Assembly: GCF_947499705.1 (NCBI RefSeq)
Contig: NZ_CANMPJ010000001.1
Location: 593,501-657,500, forward strand
Length of the DNA: 64,000 nucleotides
Direction of reading: 5' to 3'
From: an uncultured Erythrobacter sp.
GTDB lineage: Bacteria > Pseudomonadota > Alphaproteobacteria > Sphingomonadales > Sphingomonadaceae
Under the pieces are notes generated by a model. The model saw nothing but the letters and a program-made list of their open reading frames with translations. It made no database searches and had not been told where the DNA came from. The number at the start of each line of letters is the position of its first letter. Position 1 is the stretch's first letter. Below are positions 8,804-17,870 of this stretch, piece by piece. A program made the position numbers and the translations under genes.

Positions 8804-9967
8804 TTAAATACTCAACTTGAGCACACGCCCGCCGTCGCCGTCTTCAGCCACCCAGATGCTGCCGTCAGGCCCTTGCTCTACGGAGCGCAGGCGTCCGCCC
8901 ACTTCGTAACGGGCGGCTTCGGTTGCGATTTCGCCGTCGATGTCGACCCGCACGAGTGCTTCGCTTGAGAGGCCGGCAATCAAGGCATCGCCTTTCCATG
9001 GGCCGAACATGTCGCCGGAATAGATGATCATGTCGCCGGGCGCGATTACCGGGGTCCAGTGCGCGGCTGGTTTCACGAAGCCATCGTCTTCGCTGTGATC
9101 CTCGATCGGGTCGCCATTGTAGTGGTTGCCATAGGAGCGTGTGGGCCAGCCATAATTGGCACCGCTCTGAACGAGGTTCAGCTCGTCGCCGCCCGCCGGG
9201 CCATGCTCGATATCCCAAAGCCGCCCGTCTGCATCCCAGTCCATCCCCAGTATGTTGCGGTGGCCATAGGACCAGATCTGCGACTCTACGTCGCCCTGAT
9301 CGGCCATCGGATTGCCCTCGGCGGGGGTGCCATCCAGATTGAGGCGCACGATCGTGCCGAGGTTGTTGGTGTTGTCCTGCGCTGGATCAAGCTCCTGCCG
9401 GTCGCCGCTGGCAATGAACATGTGCTGCTCATCAGGTGAGAAAAGGATGCGGTGCGAATAGTGGCCGCGCTTTCCGGTTTTGATAGACTGGCGCCAGACG
9501 ACACCAAGATCGGTGATTGCGCAGTCTTCACCAGCTTCATCGCAGGATAGTTTACCGCGACCGACGGCCGCTCCGTAATTGCCACCATCGCCGCCTTCGG
9601 CCCAGCTGAGATAGATTGTGCGGCCATCCATTGGCATTTCAGCCTCAGATTCGAGGAAGGCGACATCGCCCAATCCGCCTTGACCGCCATAGGCAACCGT
9701 CGGAGCGCCTGAGACTTCGGTGACGCTGCCGCTTGCCGTGTTCATCAATTTGAGCGTGCCCGACTTCTCGGTGACGAACAGCATCCCGGTGCCCGGCGCA
9801 AATTCGATTGCCCATGGTTCGTTGAATTCGCCCATCTCGGAGACGGTGTAATCGGGTTCACCCGCTTCGGCGCTCGCCGCGCTGTCCCCAGCATCGGCAT
9901 TGGCGCAGCTTGCGAGCGCGACGGCGGAGATGGATAGGGTGATGGATGCTTTGGAGAAGTTCTTCAT
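8804..9967 (-). CDS. PQQ-dependent aldose sugar dehydrogenase, lipoprotein
   Basis: A 387-aa periplasmic six-bladed beta-propeller of the soluble glucose/aldose dehydrogenase family (YliI/Asd-like), which oxidises aldoses to lactones with PQQ. Visible landmarks are the GHYSHR segment with the catalytic histidine, YGHRNILGMD, EHGPAGGDELN and GANYGWP. The N-terminus is a lipoprotein signal with lipobox LASC at about residues 22-25, so it is probably membrane-anchored. The start ATG at 9967 has GGGAG about 9 nt upstream. This start codon shares two bases with the rnhB start on the other strand. No PQQ synthesis genes are in the window. Confidence 0.88.
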   Translation of the reverse strand: MKNFSKASITLSISAVALASCANADAGDSAASAEAGEPDYTVSEMGEFNEPWAIEFAPGTGMLFVTEKSGTLKLMNTASGSVTEVSGAPTVAYGGQGGLGDVAFLESEAEMPMDGRTIYLSWAEGGDGGNYGAAVGRGKLSCDEAGEDCAITDLGVVWRQSIKTGKRGHYSHRILFSPDEQHMFIASGDRQELDPAQDNTNNLGTIVRLNLDGTPAEGNPMADQGDVESQIWSYGHRNILGMDWDADGRLWDIEHGPAGGDELNLVQSGANYGWPTRSYGNHYNGDPIEDHSEDDGFVKPAAHWTPVIAPGDMIIYSGDMFGPWKGDALIAGLSSEALVRVDIDGEIATEAARYEVGGRLRSVEQGPDGSIWVAEDGDGGRVLKLSI

Positions 9968-9968
9968 G
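9965..9968. promoter_or_regulatory. CATG where two divergent start codons overlap
   Basis: Bases 9965-9967 are the complement of the ATG of the sugar dehydrogenase gene, and 9966-9968 are the ATG of rnhB. The two start codons therefore share two base pairs. Each gene's Shine-Dalgarno-like element lies inside the other's reading frame: GGAGAAG near 9951 for rnhB, and GGGAG near 9980 for the dehydrogenase. Promoters for both must also lie inside the opposite gene or be antisense-overlapping. Confidence 0.8.
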
Positions 9969-10589
9969 TCAGGGGTAACTCCCAATCTTCAATTCGGTGC
10001 CGGGGAACTTGTCATAGGCGTGGACGAGGCCGGGCGTGGTCCGCTTGCCGGGCCGGTGGTGGCCGCTGCGGTTGTGCTGGGCAGCGACGTACCCGCAGGT
10101 CTCAACGATTCCAAGAAGCTTTCCGCCAAACGCCGCGCTGTACTCGACGAAGAAATCCGCAGGTCATGCGGTTGGGCCGTGGCGGTGGTCGAGCCGCAAG
10201 AGATCGACAGGCTCAACATCTTCTTGGCGACGATGACAGCGATGACCCGTTGCGTGGGCGAATTGGCGCAGCTCGTAGGCACGGCTCCGAATGAGGTCTT
10301 GATCGATGGAAATATGACGCCCGATGGCCGCTGCGCCGATTGGTGCTGGCCTGCGCGGGCGATTGTGGGCGGGGACGGGATCGAGCCAGCGATCAGCGCT
10401 GCCTCGATCATCGCCAAGGAGCACCGCGACCGGATTATGATCGCTGCGGCAGAGGATTACCCGCATTACGGCTGGGAGCGGAACAAAGGTTATCCCAGCG
10501 CAGAACACAAAGAGGCGCTGCGCATCCATGGGCCCACACCGCTGCACCGGCACAGCTTTGCGCCGGTGGCGCAAGCAAACCTTTTGTGA
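9966..10589 (+). CDS. rnhB: Ribonuclease HII
   Basis: A 207-aa RNase HII that removes ribonucleotides and RNA primers from DNA. The catalytic motif GVDEAGRGPLAGP at about residues 18-30 supplies the Asp-Glu pair. LIDGN and the SAASIIAKEHRD helix supply the other acidic and basic residues. ATG 9966 is the only reasonable start: no other start codon lies between it and the active-site GVDEAG, and GGAG sits 9 nt upstream. Any earlier start would lie deep inside the opposite gene. It is followed after 32 bp by the antiporter gene. Confidence 0.94.
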   Translation: MSGVTPNLQFGAGELVIGVDEAGRGPLAGPVVAAAVVLGSDVPAGLNDSKKLSAKRRAVLDEEIRRSCGWAVAVVEPQEIDRLNIFLATMTAMTRCVGELAQLVGTAPNEVLIDGNMTPDGRCADWCWPARAIVGGDGIEPAISAASIIAKEHRDRIMIAAAEDYPHYGWERNKGYPSAEHKEALRIHGPTPLHRHSFAPVAQANLL

Positions 10590-10621
10590 AGCGCGCTGGC
10601 TTGCCCTAAGCGCCCGCAGCA

Positions 10622-11548
10622 ATGACCGAAGCGATTCTCCTTAGTATTGCCGGACTTGTCGGCCTCGCCATCGGTGGTGAACTGCTGGTGCGCGGTGCTG
10701 TTGGCATTGCGCAGAAGCTTGGCGTCTCGACCTTGTTCACCGGTCTGGTGATCGTCGGTTTCGCGACATCGATGCCGGAAATGGTCGCGAGCGTGCAAGC
10801 CTCGCTGGCTGGATCGCCCGAGATTGCCTGGGGCAATATCGTTGGGTCGAACCTCGCAAATACACTGCTGATCCTGGGAGTGTCGGCGCTGGTGATGCCA
10901 ATCGCGCTGACCGGAACCGGACGCCGCGATGCTGTTGTGGCGCTTGGCCTGACCTTGCTCCTCTGGGCGCTCGCTGCGTCGCAATTGGGCGCGCGCTGGA
11001 TCGGTTTTGTGTTTTTGGCCGGGATTATCGTCTACATTGTCTGGCGCTATCGCCATCCGGGCGGAGCTGCTGTCGACGATGATGACGATGACGAGGCGCC
11101 TGCGAACGGATTGATCGCCGGGCTACTATTTGTGGTCGGCCTCGGAATTCTAGTGGCGGGCGGCAACGCGCTCGTAACCGGTGCGATTGAGCTTGCGACC
11201 ATTTTTGGAGTCAGCGAGACCGTGATCGGTCTTACGGTCGTCGCAGTCGGCACGTCGCTCCCCGAATTGGCAGCATCGATCGCAGCGGCATTGCGCAGCA
11301 AATCGGGGCTGGCGCTGGGAAATGTCGTTGGCTCGAATATCTACAACATCCTGCTCATCGGCGGGGCAACCATGAGCATCGCACCATTCGCGCTGCCACT
11401 CAGCCTCGCCGGATTGCAGATGGCGCTGCTCACCGGAAGCGCCGTGTTGCTGTTGTTGCTGCTGTGGTTTGCGAAGAGCATCGGACGGTTGATTGGGACC
11501 GCGCTGCTGGTGGCGTTTGTCGGCAACGTGGTTTTTGTGTTGGCGTAA
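10622..11548 (+). CDS. Calcium/sodium antiporter, YrbG/CaxA-like
   Basis: A 308-aa inner-membrane protein of the Ca2+/cation antiporter superfamily with about ten hydrophobic segments and the expected internal duplication. The alpha-repeat signatures are visible twice: FATSMPEMVASVQASL with GSNLANTLLILG in the first half, and GTSLPELAASIAAAL with GSNIYNILLIGG in the second. A DDDDDDEA acidic cytoplasmic loop lies in the middle. It exchanges Ca2+ against Na+ in related proteins. It lies 32 bp after rnhB and may be co-transcribed with it. Confidence 0.9.
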   Translation: MTEAILLSIAGLVGLAIGGELLVRGAVGIAQKLGVSTLFTGLVIVGFATSMPEMVASVQASLAGSPEIAWGNIVGSNLANTLLILGVSALVMPIALTGTGRRDAVVALGLTLLLWALAASQLGARWIGFVFLAGIIVYIVWRYRHPGGAAVDDDDDDEAPANGLIAGLLFVVGLGILVAGGNALVTGAIELATIFGVSETVIGLTVVAVGTSLPELAASIAAALRSKSGLALGNVVGSNIYNILLIGGATMSIAPFALPLSLAGLQMALLTGSAVLLLLLLWFAKSIGRLIGTALLVAFVGNVVFVLA

Positions 11549-11594
11549 GCCGTTGCGCCCGTAAGCGGCCGATGGCGTGCAGAAAAACAAGAAC

Positions 11595-11757
11595 GAGTCT
11601 TTTGCGCCACACCACCCTATCTGGAGTCTCTCGGCGCGAAGCGGACTCAACATCTGGTGGAGTCACCTTTCGTTCTGCACCACGCCTCCGTTCGTTTACC
11701 ATTCGCTAACCATAACCGGCGAGAATTCAGTTCTTGACGCGGAGTCCCTTTGGACTC
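11595..11757. promoter_or_regulatory. Cluster of six GANTC sites in the ccrM leader
   Basis: GANTC pentamers occur at 11595-11599, 11624-11628, 11644-11648, 11660-11664, 11742-11746 and 11753-11757, all upstream of ccrM. Chance expectation is about one per 256 bp. The last two form a perfect inverted repeat, GAGTCC-CTTT-GGACTC. GANTC is the sequence methylated by CcrM, so the enzyme may control its own promoter, as in Caulobacter. Between them, TTTACCATTCGCTAACCAT (11695-11713) resembles a degenerate CtrA box; that part is weak. Confidence 0.6.
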
Positions 11758-11780
11758 ACCCTGTGGATAACTCTGCGTGA

Positions 11781-12941
<1,161 letters not shown>

Positions 12942-13076
12942 ATTTCCCAAGCTGCTCCGACGTTTAGCCGTCAGACTAACGGCGTTGGCACAAAATTAAC
13001 GCAGGCCCGGTAATTTCGGCAGCCGTCGCTCGATTGCACACCTTGCACCGAGCGCGGATGACAGGAGTATCGGACT

Positions 13077-13490
13077 ATGTACGGCAAAATCCTTCTCGCA
13101 CTTGCGACCGCACCATTGGCTGTAGCTGCAACGGCTCAGGATGTTTCGGACCAGCCCGATCGCTTTACCGTGGAAATGACGATCAGCGACAATGGTAAGG
13201 TTGTCGCCGAACAGCGCATGGTTGCTGTCGAAGGCGAACCGACTTTCATTGAAGTCGAGCCTGCCGAAGGACAATCCTACCGCGCGCAATTGTTCGTGTC
13301 TTCGGAAGCCAACGGTTTGCTCAAGACCCGATCGCACTGGAAGGCGACTTCGCCGACACTCGGCACGATCTCATTCAGCCCTATCCTGAAAGTGCAGCCG
13401 GGCGAAGCAGCGCGGATCGAACGCGGTTATGAAAGCCGTCACGTCAAGCCGCTGCGCGTGACTTACACGGTTCATCCTGTCGCTGGCTAA
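13077..13490 (+). CDS. Small secreted protein, function unknown
   Basis: A 137-aa protein with a Sec signal peptide (MYGKILLALATAPLAVAATA, cleavage near residue 20-21). The mature part of about 117 residues looks all-beta: alternating polar and hydrophobic strands, RFTVEMTISDNGKVVAEQR near its start and PLRVTYTVHP at its end. There is no cysteine in the mature part. An AGGAG sequence stands about 10 nt before the ATG. I do not recognise the family. It is probably periplasmic. It follows ccrM after 135 bp in the same direction, but with its own leader. Confidence 0.75.
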   Translation: MYGKILLALATAPLAVAATAQDVSDQPDRFTVEMTISDNGKVVAEQRMVAVEGEPTFIEVEPAEGQSYRAQLFVSSEANGLLKTRSHWKATSPTLGTISFSPILKVQPGEAARIERGYESRHVKPLRVTYTVHPVAG

Positions 13491-13635
13491 GCCAAGTCGC
13501 TTTTTGCGACTGATTATCGATTCAGCGGCACGTCTCGGCCCGATTGCGCCGATTTCTGCAGCGTAGGTTCATGTGCTTGACGCGAATCCGCCTGGGTTCG
13601 CCACGTCTGGGGGCATAACCTAACGTGAGGAAATC

Positions 13636-14424
13636 ATGCAGAAACTCCGCATTACGACTCTATCCTGCGGCGCTGCCTTAGGGCTCGCCGCATTGCCGAC
13701 CGCCGCTCTGGCCGATGGCCCCTATATCGGTCTCAGCGGCGGCGTAGCCCTGCCCGAAGACAGCGAAAACTCCGGGCAGATCGACGAAGCGATCCCGGCA
13801 ACCGATGACTTCGGAGCGATCGCAGCAGACACGCCGCTGGCGTGGGAGACCGAGTTTGACACTGGCTTCGCGATCAGCGGGCAGGTCGGATATGCTTTCG
13901 ACAATGGCCTTCGGGTCGAGCTGGAAGGTGCCTATTCCGAATACGGTGTCGACACCCATAGCGGCCTGACCGTGGGCGGCACAGATATCGACACGGTCGA
14001 TTCCGCCATTCTGACACGTGGCGCTGCAGACGCGGCGAACCCCACAGTCGGCGCAGTAATCGCCGACGGGCAAGGACAGGTCTCCAATTTCGGTCTGTTC
14101 GGCAATGTATTTTACGACATCCAGACCGGCAGCGGGTTCAAGCCCTATGTCGGTGCCGGGCTCGGCTATCAGTGGGTCGATGTCGAATACTCTCCGTCCG
14201 ACGTGTCCGTTGCTGACGATGATGACGGCTCGTTTGCCTATCAGTTGATGGCAGGTGCCAGCTACGAGCTATCGTCAAGCACCGAGCTCTTTGGTCAATA
14301 CACTTACCGCGCCACGACCGAGGACGCCGATATCCCGCTGACGCTGCTCCCGGCAACGCTCGGGGTCGAATCTTCGCAATCGATCGTCTCGGCCGGCGTT
14401 CGGGTGAAATTCGGCGGCGATTGA
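13636..14424 (+). CDS. Outer-membrane beta-barrel protein (OmpA-like barrel fold)
   Basis: A 262-aa protein with a signal peptide ending at about ALADGPY (residue 27). The rest alternates amphipathic strands and acidic loops: YIGLSGGVALPED, FAISGQVGYAFDNGLRVELEGAYSEYG, KPYVGAGLGYQWVDVEY, and a final VRVKFGGD strand. This is the layout of small 8-stranded outer-membrane barrels (OMP_b-brl type). There is no peptidoglycan-binding OmpA domain after the barrel. A strong terminator follows. A second, related barrel gene lies at 15802. Confidence 0.85.
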   Translation: MQKLRITTLSCGAALGLAALPTAALADGPYIGLSGGVALPEDSENSGQIDEAIPATDDFGAIAADTPLAWETEFDTGFAISGQVGYAFDNGLRVELEGAYSEYGVDTHSGLTVGGTDIDTVDSAILTRGAADAANPTVGAVIADGQGQVSNFGLFGNVFYDIQTGSGFKPYVGAGLGYQWVDVEYSPSDVSVADDDDGSFAYQLMAGASYELSSSTELFGQYTYRATTEDADIPLTLLPATLGVESSQSIVSAGVRVKFGGD

Positions 14425-14441
14425 ATAGGCCATGCTACACT

Positions 14442-14474
14442 AAGGGGCCGCACAATCATGCGCGGCCCCTTTTT
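14442..14474 (+). terminator. Rho-independent terminator
   Basis: A 10-bp GC-rich stem (AAGGGGCCGC / GCGGCCCCTT) with a loop of about 10 nt is followed by TTTT, 18 bp after the stop of the outer-membrane barrel gene. Confidence 0.85.
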
Positions 14475-14492
14475 CGTGGAGTTTTCTCACCT

Positions 14493-14527
14493 CGTCATTG
14501 CGGGCGGCGCAGCGACACGGCAATCCG
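14493..14527 (+). repeat. Half copy of a dispersed palindromic repeat
   Basis: CGTCATTGCG followed by GC-rich bases and GGCAATCC matches the left arm of the inverted-repeat element at 22827-22930, but there is no right arm here. It lies in the 5' leader of folP, just behind the terminator. Confidence 0.55.
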
Positions 14528-14558
14528 GCAGCTCTCGATCCCCTTTGAGGCTGTGCCC

Positions 14559-15674
14559 ATGACCGCATCCGTTTACGTCCATCCGATTGCCTTCGCTTCC
14601 GGACCACAAGCCGAAGACGGGGCTGCTATCCGGCTCGGCGGGTCAATGGTCTACGCAAGTCGCTTTGCGCTGGTAGTGCGTGACAATGGTGAGGCGACGC
14701 AGCGCCTGCTGTTCGGCGCGCGCGGTTTCGAGGCAGCGCTTACGAGCCTCGATGCGGCGCTGGCCGAAGAGGCCCAGCAGCAATGGGCCAACCTGCAAAA
14801 GGTGCACGCGCCGCTGCAATTGGGTGAGCGGACAATCCGCTTCGATCAGCCGCAGGTGATGGGTATTCTCAACGTCACGCCCGACAGCTTTTCCGATGGC
14901 GGTGAGTTCCTCGACAAGCCTGAAGCCGGGCGCGAACACGCCGCCGCAATGCTCGAAGTGGGCGCGGCAATCATCGATATCGGCGGCGAGAGCACGCGTC
15001 CGGGCGCAGCAGCCACTTGGGAAGGCGACGAAAAAGATCGCGTGCTACCGGCGGTAGAATATTGTGCCAGCATGGGCGCTGCGATCAGCGTCGACAGCCG
15101 CCGCGCAGGCGTGCTCGAAGCGGCACTGCAAGCTGGCGCACATGTCGCCAATGACGTGTCGGCGATGCGCTATGATGATCGCACCACAGAGCTGGTCGCG
15201 AACACTGGATGCCCCGTCATTCTGATGCACGCGCCGGGGAGCGGCGATGATCTGCACGAAGGCGGCGAGTATGAAGATGTCGTCAGTGAGGTGTTCGACT
15301 TCCTAAAAGACGCGCGAGCCAAGGCCATTGCGGCGGGCATTTCTGAAGAGAAAATTGTGCTCGATCCCGGTATCGGCTTCGGCAAATCGCTGGCGGATAA
15401 CCTGACGCTCATGAACTCGCTGGCGCTGTTCCATGCGCTTGGTTCGCCCTTGCTTCTTGGTGTCAGTCGCAAGCGGATGATTGGGGCTCTGTCCAATGAG
15501 GAGCCTACCGATAAACGGCTCGGTGGATCGATAGCGTTGGCGATGAAAGGCATGGAAGCGGGCATGCACATCCTGCGGGCACATGACGTCGCCGAGACGG
15601 TTCAGGCGCGCAATGTCTGGCGCGGCATGCGCGATGCGGCGTTGACAGATTTCGCGCAATTGCCGCCGCTATGA
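14559..15674 (+). CDS. folP: Dihydropteroate synthase
   Basis: A 371-aa enzyme that joins p-aminobenzoate to the pterin pyrophosphate in folate synthesis. The TIM-barrel signatures are all present: GILNVTPDSFSDGGEF, IIDIGGESTRPGA, ISVDSRRAGV, HVANDVSAMR, DPGIGFGKSLADN and GVSRKRMIGAL. ATG 14559 is chosen, with GAGG about 8 nt upstream. The frame remains open to 14421, but that part overlaps a terminator and a repeat. About 100 residues precede the first catalytic motif, longer than in E. coli, with a beta-rich N-terminal extension of unknown role. Confidence 0.93.
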   Translation: MTASVYVHPIAFASGPQAEDGAAIRLGGSMVYASRFALVVRDNGEATQRLLFGARGFEAALTSLDAALAEEAQQQWANLQKVHAPLQLGERTIRFDQPQVMGILNVTPDSFSDGGEFLDKPEAGREHAAAMLEVGAAIIDIGGESTRPGAAATWEGDEKDRVLPAVEYCASMGAAISVDSRRAGVLEAALQAGAHVANDVSAMRYDDRTTELVANTGCPVILMHAPGSGDDLHEGGEYEDVVSEVFDFLKDARAKAIAAGISEEKIVLDPGIGFGKSLADNLTLMNSLALFHALGSPLLLGVSRKRMIGALSNEEPTDKRLGGSIALAMKGMEAGMHILRAHDVAETVQARNVWRGMRDAALTDFAQLPPL

Positions 15675-15728
15675 CAAAAAAATTCCGGCGGCTGTAACCG
15701 GTCGCGGCAAGGGTGCGAAACAGAGTGT

Positions 15729-15767
15729 GACTCGCGCCTGCCCCTGACCCCCTCCAAGGCGCGAGTC
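15729..15767. terminator. Hairpin with GANTC in both arms, between folP and a barrel gene
   Basis: A perfect 11-bp inverted repeat, GACTCGCGCCT / AGGCGCGAGTC, with a 17-nt loop lies about 55 bp after folP. A pyrimidine-rich stretch (TCCCTATTTCC) follows. It could be the folP terminator or a leader structure of the next gene. Each arm contains a GANTC (CcrM) site. Confidence 0.5.
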
Positions 15768-15801
15768 TCCCTATTTCCGGGTCAAGATGGAGATTCTCCG
15801 C

Positions 15802-16569
15802 ATGATTTCGCACGTCCGCATTCCGTCCGCACTGTTCATCACCGGTCTCGCAGCCGCGCTGCCAGGCACTGCCTTTGCCGAAGACGGCAAGACCGGCGAA
15901 GAAGGATTTTATGTCGCGGTCAAAGGCGGTGTTACATCGCCGAGTGATGAAGACTTTGACGGGATTCAGGCTCCCCAAGGCGCATCACCCGGCGTCCCGG
16001 GCGCACCTGCGGTTGTCGATCTAGAATTTGATGAAGACTTCACCTTCGCCGGTACGGTCGGTTATCGGTTCGATAAACGCGTATTCGGGATATTCCAGCC
16101 CTCGATCGAGGCAGAATACTCCTATGCTAGTCCCGACATTTCGGGTGGTTCCTTCAATGGCGGTGATCAGTCATTCAGCGGCGACCTCGACATCAACACT
16201 TTCACGATCAACTATCGTTCGGACATTCGCTGGTCGGAAACACAGCGCGTAATCCCGTACACGAGCGGCGGAATTGGTGTTGCAGACGTCGATGCACAGG
16301 TTGCCTATTTCCCGAATAACGGCGTGGCGAACGCTCCGACCTTTGCGCTATCTGGAGGGGACACTGGTTTCGTGCTGCACAACACAATCGGACTTAGCTT
16401 TCGCCTGACCGATCAGATCGATCTGGAAACTAGCGCCCGTTACCAGAGGATATCGGGAATTGATCTTGAGCGTCGTTTTATCGGCGACGGCGGAAATGAT
16501 TTCAGCGCGGACGTTGGCGGTCGGTATGAAACAGTCTCAGGCTTTGCGGGCATTCGCTTCCGCTTCTGA
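15802..16569 (+). CDS. Outer-membrane beta-barrel protein
   Basis: A 255-aa protein started at ATG 15802, which has GGAG 9 nt upstream; an in-frame ATG at 15787 lies before that Shine-Dalgarno sequence. The signal peptide ends at about GTAFAEDG. The mature part shows alternating strands such as FYVAVKGGVTSP, FTFAGTVGYRF, PSIEAEYSYASP, IPYTSGGIGVADVD and a terminal FAGIRFRF strand ending in Phe, the usual barrel-assembly C-terminus. Loops are rich in Gly, Asp and Pro. It resembles the barrel at 13636 in size and layout. The role is unknown. Confidence 0.85.
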   Translation: MISHVRIPSALFITGLAAALPGTAFAEDGKTGEEGFYVAVKGGVTSPSDEDFDGIQAPQGASPGVPGAPAVVDLEFDEDFTFAGTVGYRFDKRVFGIFQPSIEAEYSYASPDISGGSFNGGDQSFSGDLDINTFTINYRSDIRWSETQRVIPYTSGGIGVADVDAQVAYFPNNGVANAPTFALSGGDTGFVLHNTIGLSFRLTDQIDLETSARYQRISGIDLERRFIGDGGNDFSADVGGRYETVSGFAGIRFRF

Positions 16570-16604
16570 TCTTTAGACCGCCCGTCAAACGGCGAAAAAT
16601 ATAC

Positions 16605-16639
16605 AGGCCCCTCCTCTGCATTAGCGGAAGAGGGGCCTT
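16605..16639. terminator. Hairpin terminator after the barrel gene
   Basis: A 15-bp stem (AGGCCCCTCCTCTGC / GCGGAAGAGGGGCCT) with two mismatches lies 36 bp after the stop. The T-run on the plus strand is poor (TTGGCGTTTG). On the other strand TATTTTTC follows, but no minus-strand gene ends here. Confidence 0.65.
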
Positions 16640-16716
16640 GGCGTTTGTGCGTCCGTCGCAAATTCGTCATGGAGAGCGCGCACAAGAATTGAACACGCTG
16701 ATTTACGGAGTCGTCC

Positions 16717-17865
16717 ATGCGCCGCCTTTCCCTGCTCGCCGCCACTGCCGTTATGGTCGCCGCCCCGCTGGGCGCCGAACACGAAGTCGAATTGTCGTCA
16801 GAAGACTTGCTCGCGCCGTATTACGCGAAACTCCAGTCCGAGATCGAACTGCCGGTCGCGCCTGCCAATGTCTCGATTGCGTCCGATACGGTCATCACCC
16901 GGCTAGCCTTCGGCAGCTGTAACCATCAATCGCGCTCGCAGCATATGTGGGCGCAGATCGCCGCAACCGATCCCGAGTTGTTCCTCTTCATCGGCGACAA
17001 CAATTACGGCGATCAGATGTGGGCAGGCGATGCCGGCCTTGCGACGCTCCGCGCGGCCTATGCCAAGCAGGCCGAGACGCCGGAGTTGACCGATTTTCGC
17101 AGCAAAGTCCCGATGATGATCACCTGGGACGATCACGATTATGGTTTCAACGATGGCGGTGCGAGTTTCGCCTATCGCAAATGGTCTGAAACGATCTTCG
17201 AGACCTTCTGGGGGTCATCTCACGAAGTGAAGTCGCGCCCCGGTATCTATGAAAGCCGCATGTTCGGCGAAGAGGGCAAGCGCACGCAGGTCATCACGCT
17301 CGACACCCGTTTCTTCCGCTCCGACTTCGACCGGATGGCCTACACGCCAGAGCGCCCGCCGCTGGGGCCGTATGTGCCGAGCGATGATCCTTCAAAAACG
17401 ATGCTGGGCGAGGCGCAATGGGAATGGCTGGCACAGGAACTCGCAAAGCCAGCCGATTTCCGCATCATCGCGTCCTCGATCCAGGTGATCACCGACGCGC
17501 ATGATTACGAGAGCTGGGAAGCGCTGCCGCTGGAGCGCGCGAAGCTGTATGAGCTGCTCGCCGGGCGCGAGGAAAGCGGCATGGTGCTGCTGTCAGGCGA
17601 TCGCCATGCTGGCGGGATTTATTCCGACACACCGGAAGCGGCTGGAGGCGAGCAGATTTGGGAGCTGACCAGCTCTTCGCTCAACTATTCGTTTAGCTCC
17701 ACCGAGCGCAACACTGCGCGCGAACCCGATCCAAAGCGCCTGACCGATTTCATCTCGGAGGAGAACTTCGGCTTGGTCGAGATCGACTGGGACGCGCGCA
17801 GTTTCACGATGAGCATGCGCGGCAGCGAGGGTGAGACCCGCGTGACCCGCACGGTCAGCTGGTAG
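16717..17865 (+). CDS. PhoD-like alkaline phosphatase/phosphodiesterase
   Basis: A 382-aa secreted metallophosphoesterase. The signal peptide covers about residues 1-20. Metal-site motifs of the PhoD superfamily appear in order: FGSCNHQ (66-71), GDNNYGD (93-99), TWDDHDYGFND (136-146) and, near the C-terminus, LSGDRHAGG. PhoD enzymes hydrolyse phosphodiesters and phosphomonoesters, usually with Ca2+ and Fe3+. The N-terminal Ig-like domain of classic PhoD is absent, so this is a shorter PhoD-like form. The gene ends 5 bp before the stop of the convergent SDR gene. Confidence 0.88.
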   Translation: MRRLSLLAATAVMVAAPLGAEHEVELSSEDLLAPYYAKLQSEIELPVAPANVSIASDTVITRLAFGSCNHQSRSQHMWAQIAATDPELFLFIGDNNYGDQMWAGDAGLATLRAAYAKQAETPELTDFRSKVPMMITWDDHDYGFNDGGASFAYRKWSETIFETFWGSSHEVKSRPGIYESRMFGEEGKRTQVITLDTRFFRSDFDRMAYTPERPPLGPYVPSDDPSKTMLGEAQWEWLAQELAKPADFRIIASSIQVITDAHDYESWEALPLERAKLYELLAGREESGMVLLSGDRHAGGIYSDTPEAAGGEQIWELTSSSLNYSFSSTERNTAREPDPKRLTDFISEENFGLVEIDWDARSFTMSMRGSEGETRVTRTVSW

Positions 17866-17870
17866 GCGAG

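Noticed and set aside
14421..14558. N-terminal extension of folP
   Set aside because: It contains a rho-independent terminator and a repeat arm, so translation from there is implausible.
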